This document shows, piece by piece, positions 1-8,550 of a DNA stretch of 64,000 bases (within the stretch, counting starts at the first letter, position 1; every line of letters begins with the position of its first letter). The position numbers were made by a program, and so were the translations under genes. Source of the DNA: Fundicoccus_A sp052115865 (GTDB lineage Bacteria; Bacillota; Bacilli; Lactobacillales; Aerococcaceae); contig NZ_JBQKME010000001.1 of the NCBI RefSeq assembly GCF_052115865.1, positions 372,001 to 436,000 on the forward strand, in the 5' to 3' direction. The notes beneath the pieces were generated by a model that was given only the letters and a program-made list of their open reading frames with translations, did not search any database and was not told where the DNA came from.

Positions 1-474
1 TTCCTCATTGGCTCCAAACACTATTCGAACCGGCCGTTTAAACTCGACTCCCAATTCCTTCAAAGCGTACAAGGCAAACAGATTACTCAAAATCGGTCCT
101 TTATTATCTAAAACCCCTCGTCCAAATAAATAATCCCCATCACGCCGTAAAATAAAAGGGTCGGTTGTCCAACCTTTACCTGCCTCTACAATATCAACAT
201 GGCCAAAAATGCCAATATAATCCGAGTCATCTAGACCAGAACTGTCACCTAATTCAGCATAACCAATCTTATTATCTAGATTAACTGTCTTAAAACCTAA
301 CTGAGCTGCCATCTCCAAAGCTATCTCCAAAGCTATTTTTGGACCTTCACCAAATGGGGCATTTTCCAATGACTCACTTTGCACACTATTAACCGAAACT
401 AATTCAGCGATTGCAGCAATCATTTGATCTTCAATCCGATCAATAAAGTTATTTATTTGATCAATCGTTATCAT
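1..474 (-). CDS. Dipeptidase PepV-like, M20 family (partial, N-terminal part)
   Basis: This is the first 158 residues of an M20-family metallopeptidase; the rest lies beyond the window edge. It should be a cytoplasmic zinc dipeptidase that finishes the breakdown of imported peptides. Visible motifs fit PepV/Sapep: H92-x-D94 in GHVDIV, then GRGVLDNKGP with metal ligand D123, then FGANEE near residue 158 with the catalytic glutamates. The start is ATG at 474, overlapping the end of the glycosylasparaginase gene by 14 bases, so the two are probably co-transcribed. An in-frame 12-base tandem duplication gives IALEIALE at residues 48-55. The family is clear; the exact substrate is not. Confidence 0.85.
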   Translation of the reverse strand, partial: MITIDQINNFIDRIEDQMIAAIAELVSVNSVQSESLENAPFGEGPKIALEIALEMAAQLGFKTVNLDNKIGYAELGDSSGLDDSDYIGIFGHVDIVEAGKGWTTDPFILRRDGDYLFGRGVLDNKGPILSNLFALYALKELGVEFKRPVRIVFGANEE

Positions 475-1429
475 ATTGAACCTCAACCTCAGCTTGACGC
501 TTAGCAAAATAGGCGTCAACCCATTCAGTCGGAGCGACTTGGTGGTCCATCTTATCGCCCACACGGTTTGTTATAAAGACCGTTGGCTCCATCTCTTCCG
601 TCGCAACAACAAAAGAAAAATCTTTAATATTTGAAGCGCAGCCCCATTCACCTAAATTATTGACAGCAATAACTGACAAATCGCCACTTTCACCACGACG
701 GGCTTTTAAGTCAGCATCAAGTTCAAAAACGACTTTTTCACAAGCTTCCTGAGCTGACAGCCCGTTTTTCATCGCCTCTACAATTTGGAAAGAAGTGACA
801 CCTTTAATCAAATCTTCGCCTAAACCGGTCGCTGTTGCACCACCGACACGATTATCGACATACAAGCCGGATCCAATAATGGGAGAATCTCCCACACGGC
901 CTTTTTTCTTCATGAACAAGCCACTGGTAGAAGTCCCGCCCACTAAATGTCTAGACGCATCAACCGCCAGCATTCCTACCGTATCATGTCCGGCATAAGG
1001 GGATAGCACGTCATTTTTCTCTTTATGAACGCGGTTTTTGTAGAAGATTTTTGCGCGCTCAGTCAACATGACTTTTCGCTCAAAACCAGCTTTTGACGCG
1101 TATTCCTCAGCGCCCGTTCCTACTAAAAAGTTGTTAAAGGGCAGTGAACTCAATAAACGCGCAATCGAAATGGGATTTGCAAAATCTTGCACAGCCCCGA
1201 TCGCCCCAAAATCCAAGCGGTCACCATCCATATAAGCCGCATCCAATTCAACCATCATCTGCTCATTTGGCAAACCGCCATAACCGACCGACTTGTAATA
1301 TTCGCCATCCTCGACATCCTTAATCGCCCGCTCAATGGCGTCCCCCGCAAAGCCACTTTCTTTTAGCAAATCCGCCCCCAACGTCACTCCATCTAGCGCC
1401 ATCGTCCAAGTCGCAATCATTGCCCACAT
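461..1429 (-). CDS. N4-(beta-N-acetylglucosaminyl)-L-asparaginase (glycosylasparaginase)
   Basis: A 322-residue Ntn-hydrolase of the asparaginase-2 family. The family cleaves the GlcNAc-Asn bond of N-glycopeptides after autoproteolysis in front of a nucleophilic threonine. The motif HDTVG places that threonine at residue 150; GGTSTSG (164-170) and GRVGDSPIIGSGLY (177-190) are the typical substrate-pocket segments of glycosylasparaginase. No signal peptide is visible, so it acts in the cytoplasm. The ATG at 1429 follows a GGAGG site. It lies between the GH85 endoglycosidase gene and a dipeptidase gene on the same strand. That is the expected order of work: GH85 leaves one GlcNAc on Asn, this enzyme removes it, and the peptidase takes the rest. 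Confidence 0.9.
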   Translation of the reverse strand: MWAMIATWTMALDGVTLGADLLKESGFAGDAIERAIKDVEDGEYYKSVGYGGLPNEQMMVELDAAYMDGDRLDFGAIGAVQDFANPISIARLLSSLPFNNFLVGTGAEEYASKAGFERKVMLTERAKIFYKNRVHKEKNDVLSPYAGHDTVGMLAVDASRHLVGGTSTSGLFMKKKGRVGDSPIIGSGLYVDNRVGGATATGLGEDLIKGVTSFQIVEAMKNGLSAQEACEKVVFELDADLKARRGESGDLSVIAVNNLGEWGCASNIKDFSFVVATEEMEPTVFITNRVGDKMDHQVAPTEWVDAYFAKRQAEVEVQYDND

Positions 1430-1462
1430 ATTAAAATCCTCCTTTAAATAAATATCCCTGTT

Positions 1463-4400
1463 TTAAATCGATTCTTGAATTTCTTTCATCGCTTCATTTA
1501 GTGCTTTCCAAAATTGATCAATTTCTGCTTGACTAAAATCAGCATTGGAAATTTGAGTATGTGTTTTTTGAGTTAGGTTAATCAATTTCTTAATTTCTTG
1601 TTTTTGACGGATAGAATCGTCTAAAGCATTAACAAATGCATCAATCTCCGTAATTTTTTGTTCGAGTTTTTCTTTGTTAACCGTCAATTGGTATGGATAA
1701 ACTTGGTAATTAAATTTAACTGTGTGGCCTAAATAAGCCATTTGACCTTCGAAAGTACCCAGTTCTGAAGTATCAAACTCCTGAATATTTAATTGGGCTA
1801 CCGGTAGTTGAGAGCGAACACTTTCATCAGCATAATTTAACTCTACCATCCCATCCATCGGATCAAAGGCTTCCCAAATATAATAATATTGTCTAGGCGG
1901 GGCAGAAATACGGATCGATTTAAGAACGGCTGCTTCATCCTCGACTAGATAAATAGGGTAGTCGTCAGTCATTCTTTCACCAAGCCAATCGACTGAAGCA
2001 GAAAGAGTATTATTCGCAATAATTTCAATCGATGGATGATTTAAGGGGATATTTATTTGGTTTAAAGATTGATCGTTAAATCTTACCGAAAGATATCCAT
2101 CTTTGAATGCTACTGGATTTATAGAATTTTGAATTTCAATTTCTAAGTCATCAATAACTAGGATTTCGTCAGCAACTTTAACACGATTACTCGTAACGCC
2201 CTGAGCGTCTTTCAATTGATAGTAGAAAGTTTTACCAGCTTCAATCGGAATCATACAAAAGTCATCCGCCACCGACTGACTCACAATTGGCTCAATTGCA
2301 GTCAATCTATCGAAAAGTTGGATTTCCATTCCCACTTTAACATTGAGACATAACAATGTATGTTCGTCTTTAGAATTTTTAAGCAATTTCATATTGGATA
2401 ATGCTAAATTAGCTAAACTTTGCTGGCTTGAAGGATACATGGCCCAATTATACAAACGCACGCCACCCCAAGGGCTACCGTTATGGCTGGTGTGAATCGT
2501 TAAACGCCAATATTTTGCGGTAATCGGCTGAGCTAAAATATGATGCGATTGGTGTTGGCGATTATCCCGCACACTCAAGGCTAAATTCCATTCCTCTTGT
2601 TCACTGTTTCGATAATGAACATCGAAATCTTTCGTATTCATTAAGCCATCATCAACGGACTCGCCGCCCACACCTGCATGGTCAAATACCATATATTGGA
2701 CCAATTCAGCTTTTTCAAACGCAATGCTTAAGTGATTTGGGTCAGGTTTTAAAGAGACCCATTTGTCTGAAACACCTGCAAGAGTTCCGTTTAAAGCATT
2801 GCGAGCACGTTCAGCTTGTTCTTCGTGAGAAAAATCAATGACTTTTGCTTCAAGCATTAGATTATTTGAACTAGCAACTGGATCTGTCATTTCATCGACA
2901 GCAATTGGCCATTTAAGTGAGGTATCACTTGCAAGTGAACGTTGGCCATTTTCCCCAACCGCGATGACGGATAATTTTTGCTCGAGTCCTTTTTGTGCAT
3001 GCATCCGCGATAAGCGTGGTAAACGGATGGTCTGATTTCGACTGGCATTCACTATTTGCCAACCATGGTCGGTTTCTTGATAAATTTCGTAATATGCCAC
3101 TTGTTCAGGATTTGGATGCGTCACTTGGATAACCCCAACTGCCTGTTTTCCATCAAAGAAAAACTGTTGCAACCACTTGATGTCCGCTACAGCTTCCGGA
3201 GTAGAGTCATCAGTTACAAATGAAAACTCACCCAATCTCAGCATAATTGCATCATCTGTCAATGGATGGATGCGTAAGCTGATTGTATCGACGGTTGCGC
3301 CGGCTAATTCTCCTAAAGCCACTTCGACCACTTGCCATTCTGACGTTGAAGCGACAACATCCAAGGGGTAAACAACCTCTTCTTTACCAACTTCTAAAAC
3401 TAAAGCCAAATCAAGATTAGCTGATGCTTTTAAAACGATTTTAATTTTAGAACCATCTAAAACCTTTAAAGATCCTCCAAATAAATACCACTGCAAATCG
3501 TCTACTTGACTAGCCCCACCACTTATTTGAACAGAAGAACCACCGTTATAAGCATCATCAAAATGAAAGCCAGCGTTAAGATTTTCTAAATCATCGCCTT
3601 CCACTCGCCAACGCCAACTTGGTAGTTGAGCTTGCATGCCACGTTGGTTCCATTCGCCAAGGTCTTGTGCAAGTCCATTAATAAACCAATCCTTACCATG
3701 ACCAGTATTAAAATTAGTATGGAAATTTGAACCTGTAATATTGGATTTCAATGACGCAAAGCGGCTAATAGCTTGCCAATTTTTTGGACCGCTTTCTTTA
3801 TCCAACAAACTAAAATCAGACCAAAAGCGTTCTTCTTGTTGGTGATAGTCTTCTCCATCAGCAGCTAAACCTAAAATAGAATCGGCAGCAAATAGGCCTA
3901 ACGACAACATTGGCTGTGATTCGTCTTTTGCAAATAGGGCGTCATAATTGATGACGGTATTATATGAATTTTGTTGTAACTCAAAACCTGCATAGGCATC
4001 GTATGGATTGCGATTTATTTTTTTCATATGAGCAACGGTCTGACTGTTTTTGTCATGATTCCAGTTAAAATTGATGAAAAAGTCATCCGCAGGGATATTT
4101 ATTTGAGGGGTTGGTTTAATAAATAAATCATTGTGAGGGTTGACTTCGTCGTAATGGTGGCGCAGGCCGTCATTGGCCATGGCATCATACCAGGCAAGGT
4201 AGAAGTCTTTATCTTGTTGGCTGGCGTATTCCTTGGCATAGAGCATAAAATGACGCATTTTCTCAGCTTTGCCTTCGAGCAAAGGACCGGTCGTTTCTTG
4301 GTTAATAAAATAGCCGTCGAAACCATAATGAATGGCTATGTCAACTAGTTGACGGGCATAAAAGAATGTGCCCGAGTCTTCGCTGTCTTCTGTCAGCCAT

Positions 4401-4756
4401 TCTAAAAGGCGGAGTTGGTCTCTAAAACTGTTGGACCAATTGAAAAACAGTGTTCCATAAATTAGGACTCCATTGGTATGGGCTGCTTCGATTAAGTCGG
4501 AAGGGGGGATTAAACTGTCCCAGTGAATATATTGATCAATATATTGCCAATAATTGAAATTATATAATTTGAAAATACTGCTACCATTTGGGTGGAAAGC
4601 AGGGGATTTTAGATTACCATTGGCGATCAGTTGTATTTTTGTTTGGAGGTCATCTTCGGCAAGAATTTTGCGATTTGGGCTTTTTAGGCCGACTTGACTG
4701 ATTTCAAGTGCTTCAAGATTTTCTTGCATAGGCTTCCAAAACTTTATAAGATCCAT
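1463..4756 (-). CDS. Endo-beta-N-acetylglucosaminidase, GH85 family, no signal peptide
   Basis: A 1097-residue GH85 enzyme. The family cuts between the two core GlcNAc residues of N-glycans. The catalytic segment FDGYFINQET (146-155) holds the Asn152/Glu154 pair equivalent to that of EndoD. Upstream are typical barrel segments such as YWQYIDQYIHWD (69-80) and FFNWSNSF (104-111). The C-terminal two thirds look like beta-sandwich modules followed by a helical tail. The N-terminus begins MDLIKFWKPMQ with no hydrophobic signal, and there is no LPXTG or membrane anchor, unlike the secreted streptococcal EndoD, so it is probably cytoplasmic. Start at 4756 after a GGAG site. It is transcribed divergently from the GH92 gene across a 222-base operator region and is followed by the glycosylasparaginase gene. 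Confidence 0.9.
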   Translation of the reverse strand: MDLIKFWKPMQENLEALEISQVGLKSPNRKILAEDDLQTKIQLIANGNLKSPAFHPNGSSIFKLYNFNYWQYIDQYIHWDSLIPPSDLIEAAHTNGVLIYGTLFFNWSNSFRDQLRLLEWLTEDSEDSGTFFYARQLVDIAIHYGFDGYFINQETTGPLLEGKAEKMRHFMLYAKEYASQQDKDFYLAWYDAMANDGLRHHYDEVNPHNDLFIKPTPQINIPADDFFINFNWNHDKNSQTVAHMKKINRNPYDAYAGFELQQNSYNTVINYDALFAKDESQPMLSLGLFAADSILGLAADGEDYHQQEERFWSDFSLLDKESGPKNWQAISRFASLKSNITGSNFHTNFNTGHGKDWFINGLAQDLGEWNQRGMQAQLPSWRWRVEGDDLENLNAGFHFDDAYNGGSSVQISGGASQVDDLQWYLFGGSLKVLDGSKIKIVLKASANLDLALVLEVGKEEVVYPLDVVASTSEWQVVEVALGELAGATVDTISLRIHPLTDDAIMLRLGEFSFVTDDSTPEAVADIKWLQQFFFDGKQAVGVIQVTHPNPEQVAYYEIYQETDHGWQIVNASRNQTIRLPRLSRMHAQKGLEQKLSVIAVGENGQRSLASDTSLKWPIAVDEMTDPVASSNNLMLEAKVIDFSHEEQAERARNALNGTLAGVSDKWVSLKPDPNHLSIAFEKAELVQYMVFDHAGVGGESVDDGLMNTKDFDVHYRNSEQEEWNLALSVRDNRQHQSHHILAQPITAKYWRLTIHTSHNGSPWGGVRLYNWAMYPSSQQSLANLALSNMKLLKNSKDEHTLLCLNVKVGMEIQLFDRLTAIEPIVSQSVADDFCMIPIEAGKTFYYQLKDAQGVTSNRVKVADEILVIDDLEIEIQNSINPVAFKDGYLSVRFNDQSLNQINIPLNHPSIEIIANNTLSASVDWLGERMTDDYPIYLVEDEAAVLKSIRISAPPRQYYYIWEAFDPMDGMVELNYADESVRSQLPVAQLNIQEFDTSELGTFEGQMAYLGHTVKFNYQVYPYQLTVNKEKLEQKITEIDAFVNALDDSIRQKQEIKKLINLTQKTHTQISNADFSQAEIDQFWKALNEAMKEIQESI

Positions 4757-4978
4757 GAATGCATCTCCTTATTAGTCATAAAACACATCAAAAATATTTA
4801 CATAATCCATTGTAATTAAACACAATATTTAATTCAATAAAAACACAGTGTTTATCTGTGAAAAACAGAGTTTTAGCCTTTAATTTTCATCCTTGATTTG
4901 GTAAAGTATTAGATGCATGAGATGTAAACGATTATATTTTAATCGTTTCGATAAAAACTATATGAATGAGGTGTATAA
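4757..4978. promoter_or_regulatory. Divergent promoter region with cre/LacI-type inverted repeat
   Basis: This 222-base AT-rich gap separates the GH85 operon (minus) from the GH92 operon (plus). AAACGATTA at 4926-4934 and TAATCGTTT at 4940-4948 form a perfect 9-base inverted repeat with a 5-base spacer. TGTAAACGATTATA at 4923-4936 matches the cre consensus except near its last bases, so CcpA or a LacI-type repressor is a likely binder. A second small palindrome, AAACACAGTGTTT, lies near 4845. No confident -35/-10 pair was assigned. Confidence 0.55.
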
Positions 4979-7222
4979 ATGAAAATTGTTGATTTAATTG
5001 ATACAAGACAAGGTACAAATAATCATCACACCATTGGAAAGGGAAATGTACTGCCGATCACAGCTGCTCCTTTTGCGATGAATCATTTCGTTATGCAAAC
5101 ACGTCGAAATGATGTGCGTTATTTCAATCCAAATGATGCGGCTAACGTTGGAGTCCGTGTTACGCATCAGCCGAGTCCTTGGATGGGTGACTTTGCTTTC
5201 ATTAATATCAATACTTTTAGTTTAACCGATGAGACTTACCAACAAGTAAAAGATGGTAATCAAAAAGATGCTGTTTTGATGTCTCATCAAACCAGTGGCT
5301 ACCGAGCGACTGATGCAGTCTTTCAACCAAATTATTTAATGTATGAACGTTTAAGAGATAAATTGATGGTTGAATTAATTCCTAACACTTATGGAGCTCA
5401 CATTGCCATCAAACGTCGCTACTACGAACGTAATAAGCATCCATTTCTGTCTTTAGGCATTGCTGAAACAGGTTGGTTATCTGTATCAGAAGATGGGAAA
5501 ACTGTCACGGGTTATACGAACCAATTGTCAGGTTCAAAATATAAAAAGTATGGCATGTACTTTACTTTCCATTTATCAAGTCCAGTGACTTTAGGTCATC
5601 AAACTAATTATAAAGAAGAAAATCATGCAATGACGGTTTATTATTTGGAATTTGAAGGGGTAACGGCTGATGAAATTAGCATTGATTTTGCAGGTTCTTA
5701 TATTTCAGTCGAACAAGCTGAGCAAAACCTCAGCAATCACTTACAAGCATATCCAAGCAAAGCTGAACAATTAGACCATATTACAACAGAGTGGGAAAAC
5801 TATTTAAACAAAATTGATGTTCAACATTCCGATTTAGATTTGATTAAGACATTCTATAGCAATTTATATCGGACAGCGACATTCCCACAAACAGCACACG
5901 AATTGGTTGATGGCGAAGTTAAGCACTATTCAGCTTATACTCAAAAAGTTGAACCAGGTCATTTTTATACGTCCAATGGCTACTGGGATACTTTTAGATC
6001 AAACTATCCATTTTACGCCATTGTTGTGCCAGAGCGCATTCCTCAATTTATTGATAGCATCATCTCGATTGCTCGCGAAGACCGCTATCTTCCAAAATGG
6101 TTGTCACCAGATGAACGTGGTCTAATGCCAGGGACATTAGTTGATGCCGTCATTGCCGATGCGGTGGTCAAGGGATTGGTCGATCTTGAATTAGCTGAAG
6201 AATTGCTTGATGCAATGATATTTAATGCGGATACACCAAGTGAGCATGAATTGGAAGGTCGTGAAGGTGGCCATGACTATGCCGAATATGGTTATTTACC
6301 GGCTGACTATCATGAATCGGTTAATAAGACTTTGGATTATGCCTACAGTGATTTCTGTATTGCCCAAGTTGCCAATTACCTAAACAAAGAGGATATTGCA
6401 CAAACCTACTACAAACGTAGCTTAAGCTACCGTCATCTGTTCAAAAAAGATTTAAATCAAATGGTTGCTAAAAACAAAGACGGAAACTTTGTTAATCAAG
6501 AAGTGGCACACCGTTGGGGACAACATTATACCGAAGGAAGTGCATGGCAAAACAGCTTGTCTGTATTCCATAATGTGTCTGATTTAATTGATTTATACGG
6601 TGGTGACCAAGAATTTTACGCCCACCTAGAAAACTTAGTTAACAGCGAGCCGATTTATGAATCAGGTGGCTATGGATTTGAAATTCATGAAATGATTGAA
6701 TTGGCTATTCAAAAATTCGGTCAATTAGCCATTTCCAATCAACCAAGTTTCCATATCCCACATCTGTTTACCTATGCGGGCTACCCACATATGAGTCATA
6801 TTACATTGAAAGCCCTTATGTTAAACTTATTCCACCACGACATTAATGGTTATCCAGGTGATGAAGATAATGGAAGTTTAGCTTCATGGTTTGTAATGAA
6901 CGCCTTAGGCTTATACTCTGTTACACCGGGTACCGATCAATATGTTTTAGGGATTAGTTTATTCAAACATGCCAGCATTCATTTAAATAACGGTAATACC
7001 ATCGTTATTAATTCAACGGACACAGAGTCGTATTTAAATATTGTCCAAAATCGTACTGTTGACGGCGAAGAATATGATCAACAATATGTCACTTATGATC
7101 AACTGATGAGTGGTTTAACCATCGAGCAACAGCTCGGCATGATGCCTTCATTAAAAGCCATCGACGACAACTTACGTCCTTATTCTTTAAATAAATACCA
7201 CCATAACAAACAAGGAGAGTAA
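4979..7222 (+). CDS. Alpha-1,2-mannosidase, GH92 family
   Basis: A 747-residue GH92 exo-mannosidase. The family removes alpha-1,2-linked mannose from high-mannose N-glycans in a calcium-dependent way. The N-terminal beta-sandwich opens with DLIDTRQGTNNHHTIGKGN; the catalytic (alpha/alpha)6 part carries NGYWDTFRSNYPFYAIVVPE, GYPHMSH and the hallmark GDEDNGSLASWFVMNALGLY near the C-terminus. There is no signal peptide, whereas many GH92 enzymes are secreted. The ATG at 4979 follows GAGGTG. The stop is two bases before the GH125 start, so the two are translationally linked. First gene of the plus-strand mannosidase operon and probably controlled by the inverted repeat just upstream. Confidence 0.93.
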   Translation: MKIVDLIDTRQGTNNHHTIGKGNVLPITAAPFAMNHFVMQTRRNDVRYFNPNDAANVGVRVTHQPSPWMGDFAFININTFSLTDETYQQVKDGNQKDAVLMSHQTSGYRATDAVFQPNYLMYERLRDKLMVELIPNTYGAHIAIKRRYYERNKHPFLSLGIAETGWLSVSEDGKTVTGYTNQLSGSKYKKYGMYFTFHLSSPVTLGHQTNYKEENHAMTVYYLEFEGVTADEISIDFAGSYISVEQAEQNLSNHLQAYPSKAEQLDHITTEWENYLNKIDVQHSDLDLIKTFYSNLYRTATFPQTAHELVDGEVKHYSAYTQKVEPGHFYTSNGYWDTFRSNYPFYAIVVPERIPQFIDSIISIAREDRYLPKWLSPDERGLMPGTLVDAVIADAVVKGLVDLELAEELLDAMIFNADTPSEHELEGREGGHDYAEYGYLPADYHESVNKTLDYAYSDFCIAQVANYLNKEDIAQTYYKRSLSYRHLFKKDLNQMVAKNKDGNFVNQEVAHRWGQHYTEGSAWQNSLSVFHNVSDLIDLYGGDQEFYAHLENLVNSEPIYESGGYGFEIHEMIELAIQKFGQLAISNQPSFHIPHLFTYAGYPHMSHITLKALMLNLFHHDINGYPGDEDNGSLASWFVMNALGLYSVTPGTDQYVLGISLFKHASIHLNNGNTIVINSTDTESYLNIVQNRTVDGEEYDQQYVTYDQLMSGLTIEQQLGMMPSLKAIDDNLRPYSLNKYHHNKQGE

Positions 7223-7224
7223 AA

Positions 7225-8505
7225 ATGAAAATCTCAGAAAACATTTATGCTTTTATCGATGAAATTGTTGCCAAAACAGAAGCAGAAAACCCGAAATGGG
7301 GTGAAGTATTCAAAAAATGCTTCCTTAATACATTAGAAACAACGGTTAAAGTAAATGAAGATGGCACTGTCTTCGTATTAACAGGTGATATTCCTGCAAT
7401 GTGGTTGCGCGATTCTACAGCACAAGTACGCCCATATTTATTATTAGCGCCAATTGACGAGAAAATTTCCGATATTATTGCTGGTTTAGTTGAACAACAA
7501 TTCCGCTATATTATCCATGATCCTTATGCCAATGCCTTCAACCGTACAGAAGATGGTAGCGGTCACCAAGATGATCATACGGATATGACACCATTAATTT
7601 GGGAACGTAAATATGAAATTGATAGTTTATGCTACCCAATCCAATTAGCTTATTTATTATATAAAAATACAGGTAGAACAGATCACTTTAACCAAACATT
7701 TATTGATGGGGTTAAAGAAATTGTTAATTTATGGATTGTCGAACAAGACCATACGAATTCTCCATATACATTCGTTCGTGATACAGATCGTGAAGAAGAT
7801 ACGTTAATTAATGATGGTCGTGGTTCAGAAGTGGCTGTAACAGGTATGACTTGGTCAGGTTTCCGTCCAAGTGATGACCGTTGTATTTACCACTATTTAG
7901 TCCCTTCAAATATGTTCGCTGTTGTTGTTTTGGATTATTTAGTTGAAATAGCTGATATTGTAGACTTCCCAGAAGGTTTAGTAGACCAAATTTCTACTTT
8001 ACGTGCTGAAATTCAAACTGGAATTGAAAATCATGCAATCGTTGAAAATAAAGCGGGTGAAAAAGTTTACGCTTATGAAGTGGACGGCTTAGGTAACTAT
8101 AGCTTGACTGATGATCCAAACGTACCAAGTTTATTATCACTACCTTATTTAGGTTATTGCGAAGAAGATGATGAATTATACCAAGCAACACGCCGTATGA
8201 TTTTCAGTAAAGAAAACCCATACTACTTTGAAGGTGAATATGCACGTGGTTTAGGTAGTTCGCATACATGGGACCAATATATTTGGCCAATCGCTTTATC
8301 AATGGAAGGTTTAACTACTAGCGACCGTAATGCTAAACGTGATTTATTAAATACTTTAGTAAATACCGATGGTGGAACCTACTTAATGCACGAATCATTT
8401 GATGTGAACGATCCAACGAAATATAGTCGTGAGTGGTTCTCATGGTCAAACATGATGTTCTGTGAATTATTATTGGACTACTACGGACAAAAAGTTAAAC
8501 GTTAA
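7225..8505 (+). CDS. Exo-alpha-1,6-mannosidase, GH125 family
   Basis: A 426-residue GH125 enzyme. Members such as the pneumococcal protein release alpha-1,6-linked mannose from the N-glycan core. The signature GDIPAMWLRDSTAQV is at residues 54-68, followed by DPYANAFNRTEDGSGHQDDHTD, with GRGSEVAVTGMTWSGFRPSD in the middle and GLGSSHTWDQYIWPIALS near the end. No signal peptide. Length is normal for the family. It starts two bases after the GH92 stop, and the preceding GGAGAG serves as its ribosome site. GH92, GH125 and GH38 together cover the 1,2-, 1,6- and 1,3-type mannose linkages. Confidence 0.93.
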   Translation: MKISENIYAFIDEIVAKTEAENPKWGEVFKKCFLNTLETTVKVNEDGTVFVLTGDIPAMWLRDSTAQVRPYLLLAPIDEKISDIIAGLVEQQFRYIIHDPYANAFNRTEDGSGHQDDHTDMTPLIWERKYEIDSLCYPIQLAYLLYKNTGRTDHFNQTFIDGVKEIVNLWIVEQDHTNSPYTFVRDTDREEDTLINDGRGSEVAVTGMTWSGFRPSDDRCIYHYLVPSNMFAVVVLDYLVEIADIVDFPEGLVDQISTLRAEIQTGIENHAIVENKAGEKVYAYEVDGLGNYSLTDDPNVPSLLSLPYLGYCEEDDELYQATRRMIFSKENPYYFEGEYARGLGSSHTWDQYIWPIALSMEGLTTSDRNAKRDLLNTLVNTDGGTYLMHESFDVNDPTKYSREWFSWSNMMFCELLLDYYGQKVKR

Positions 8506-8550
8506 TAGAAGATTGTTGCAGAGATATTTATCAATAGTTAGGAGTTAACA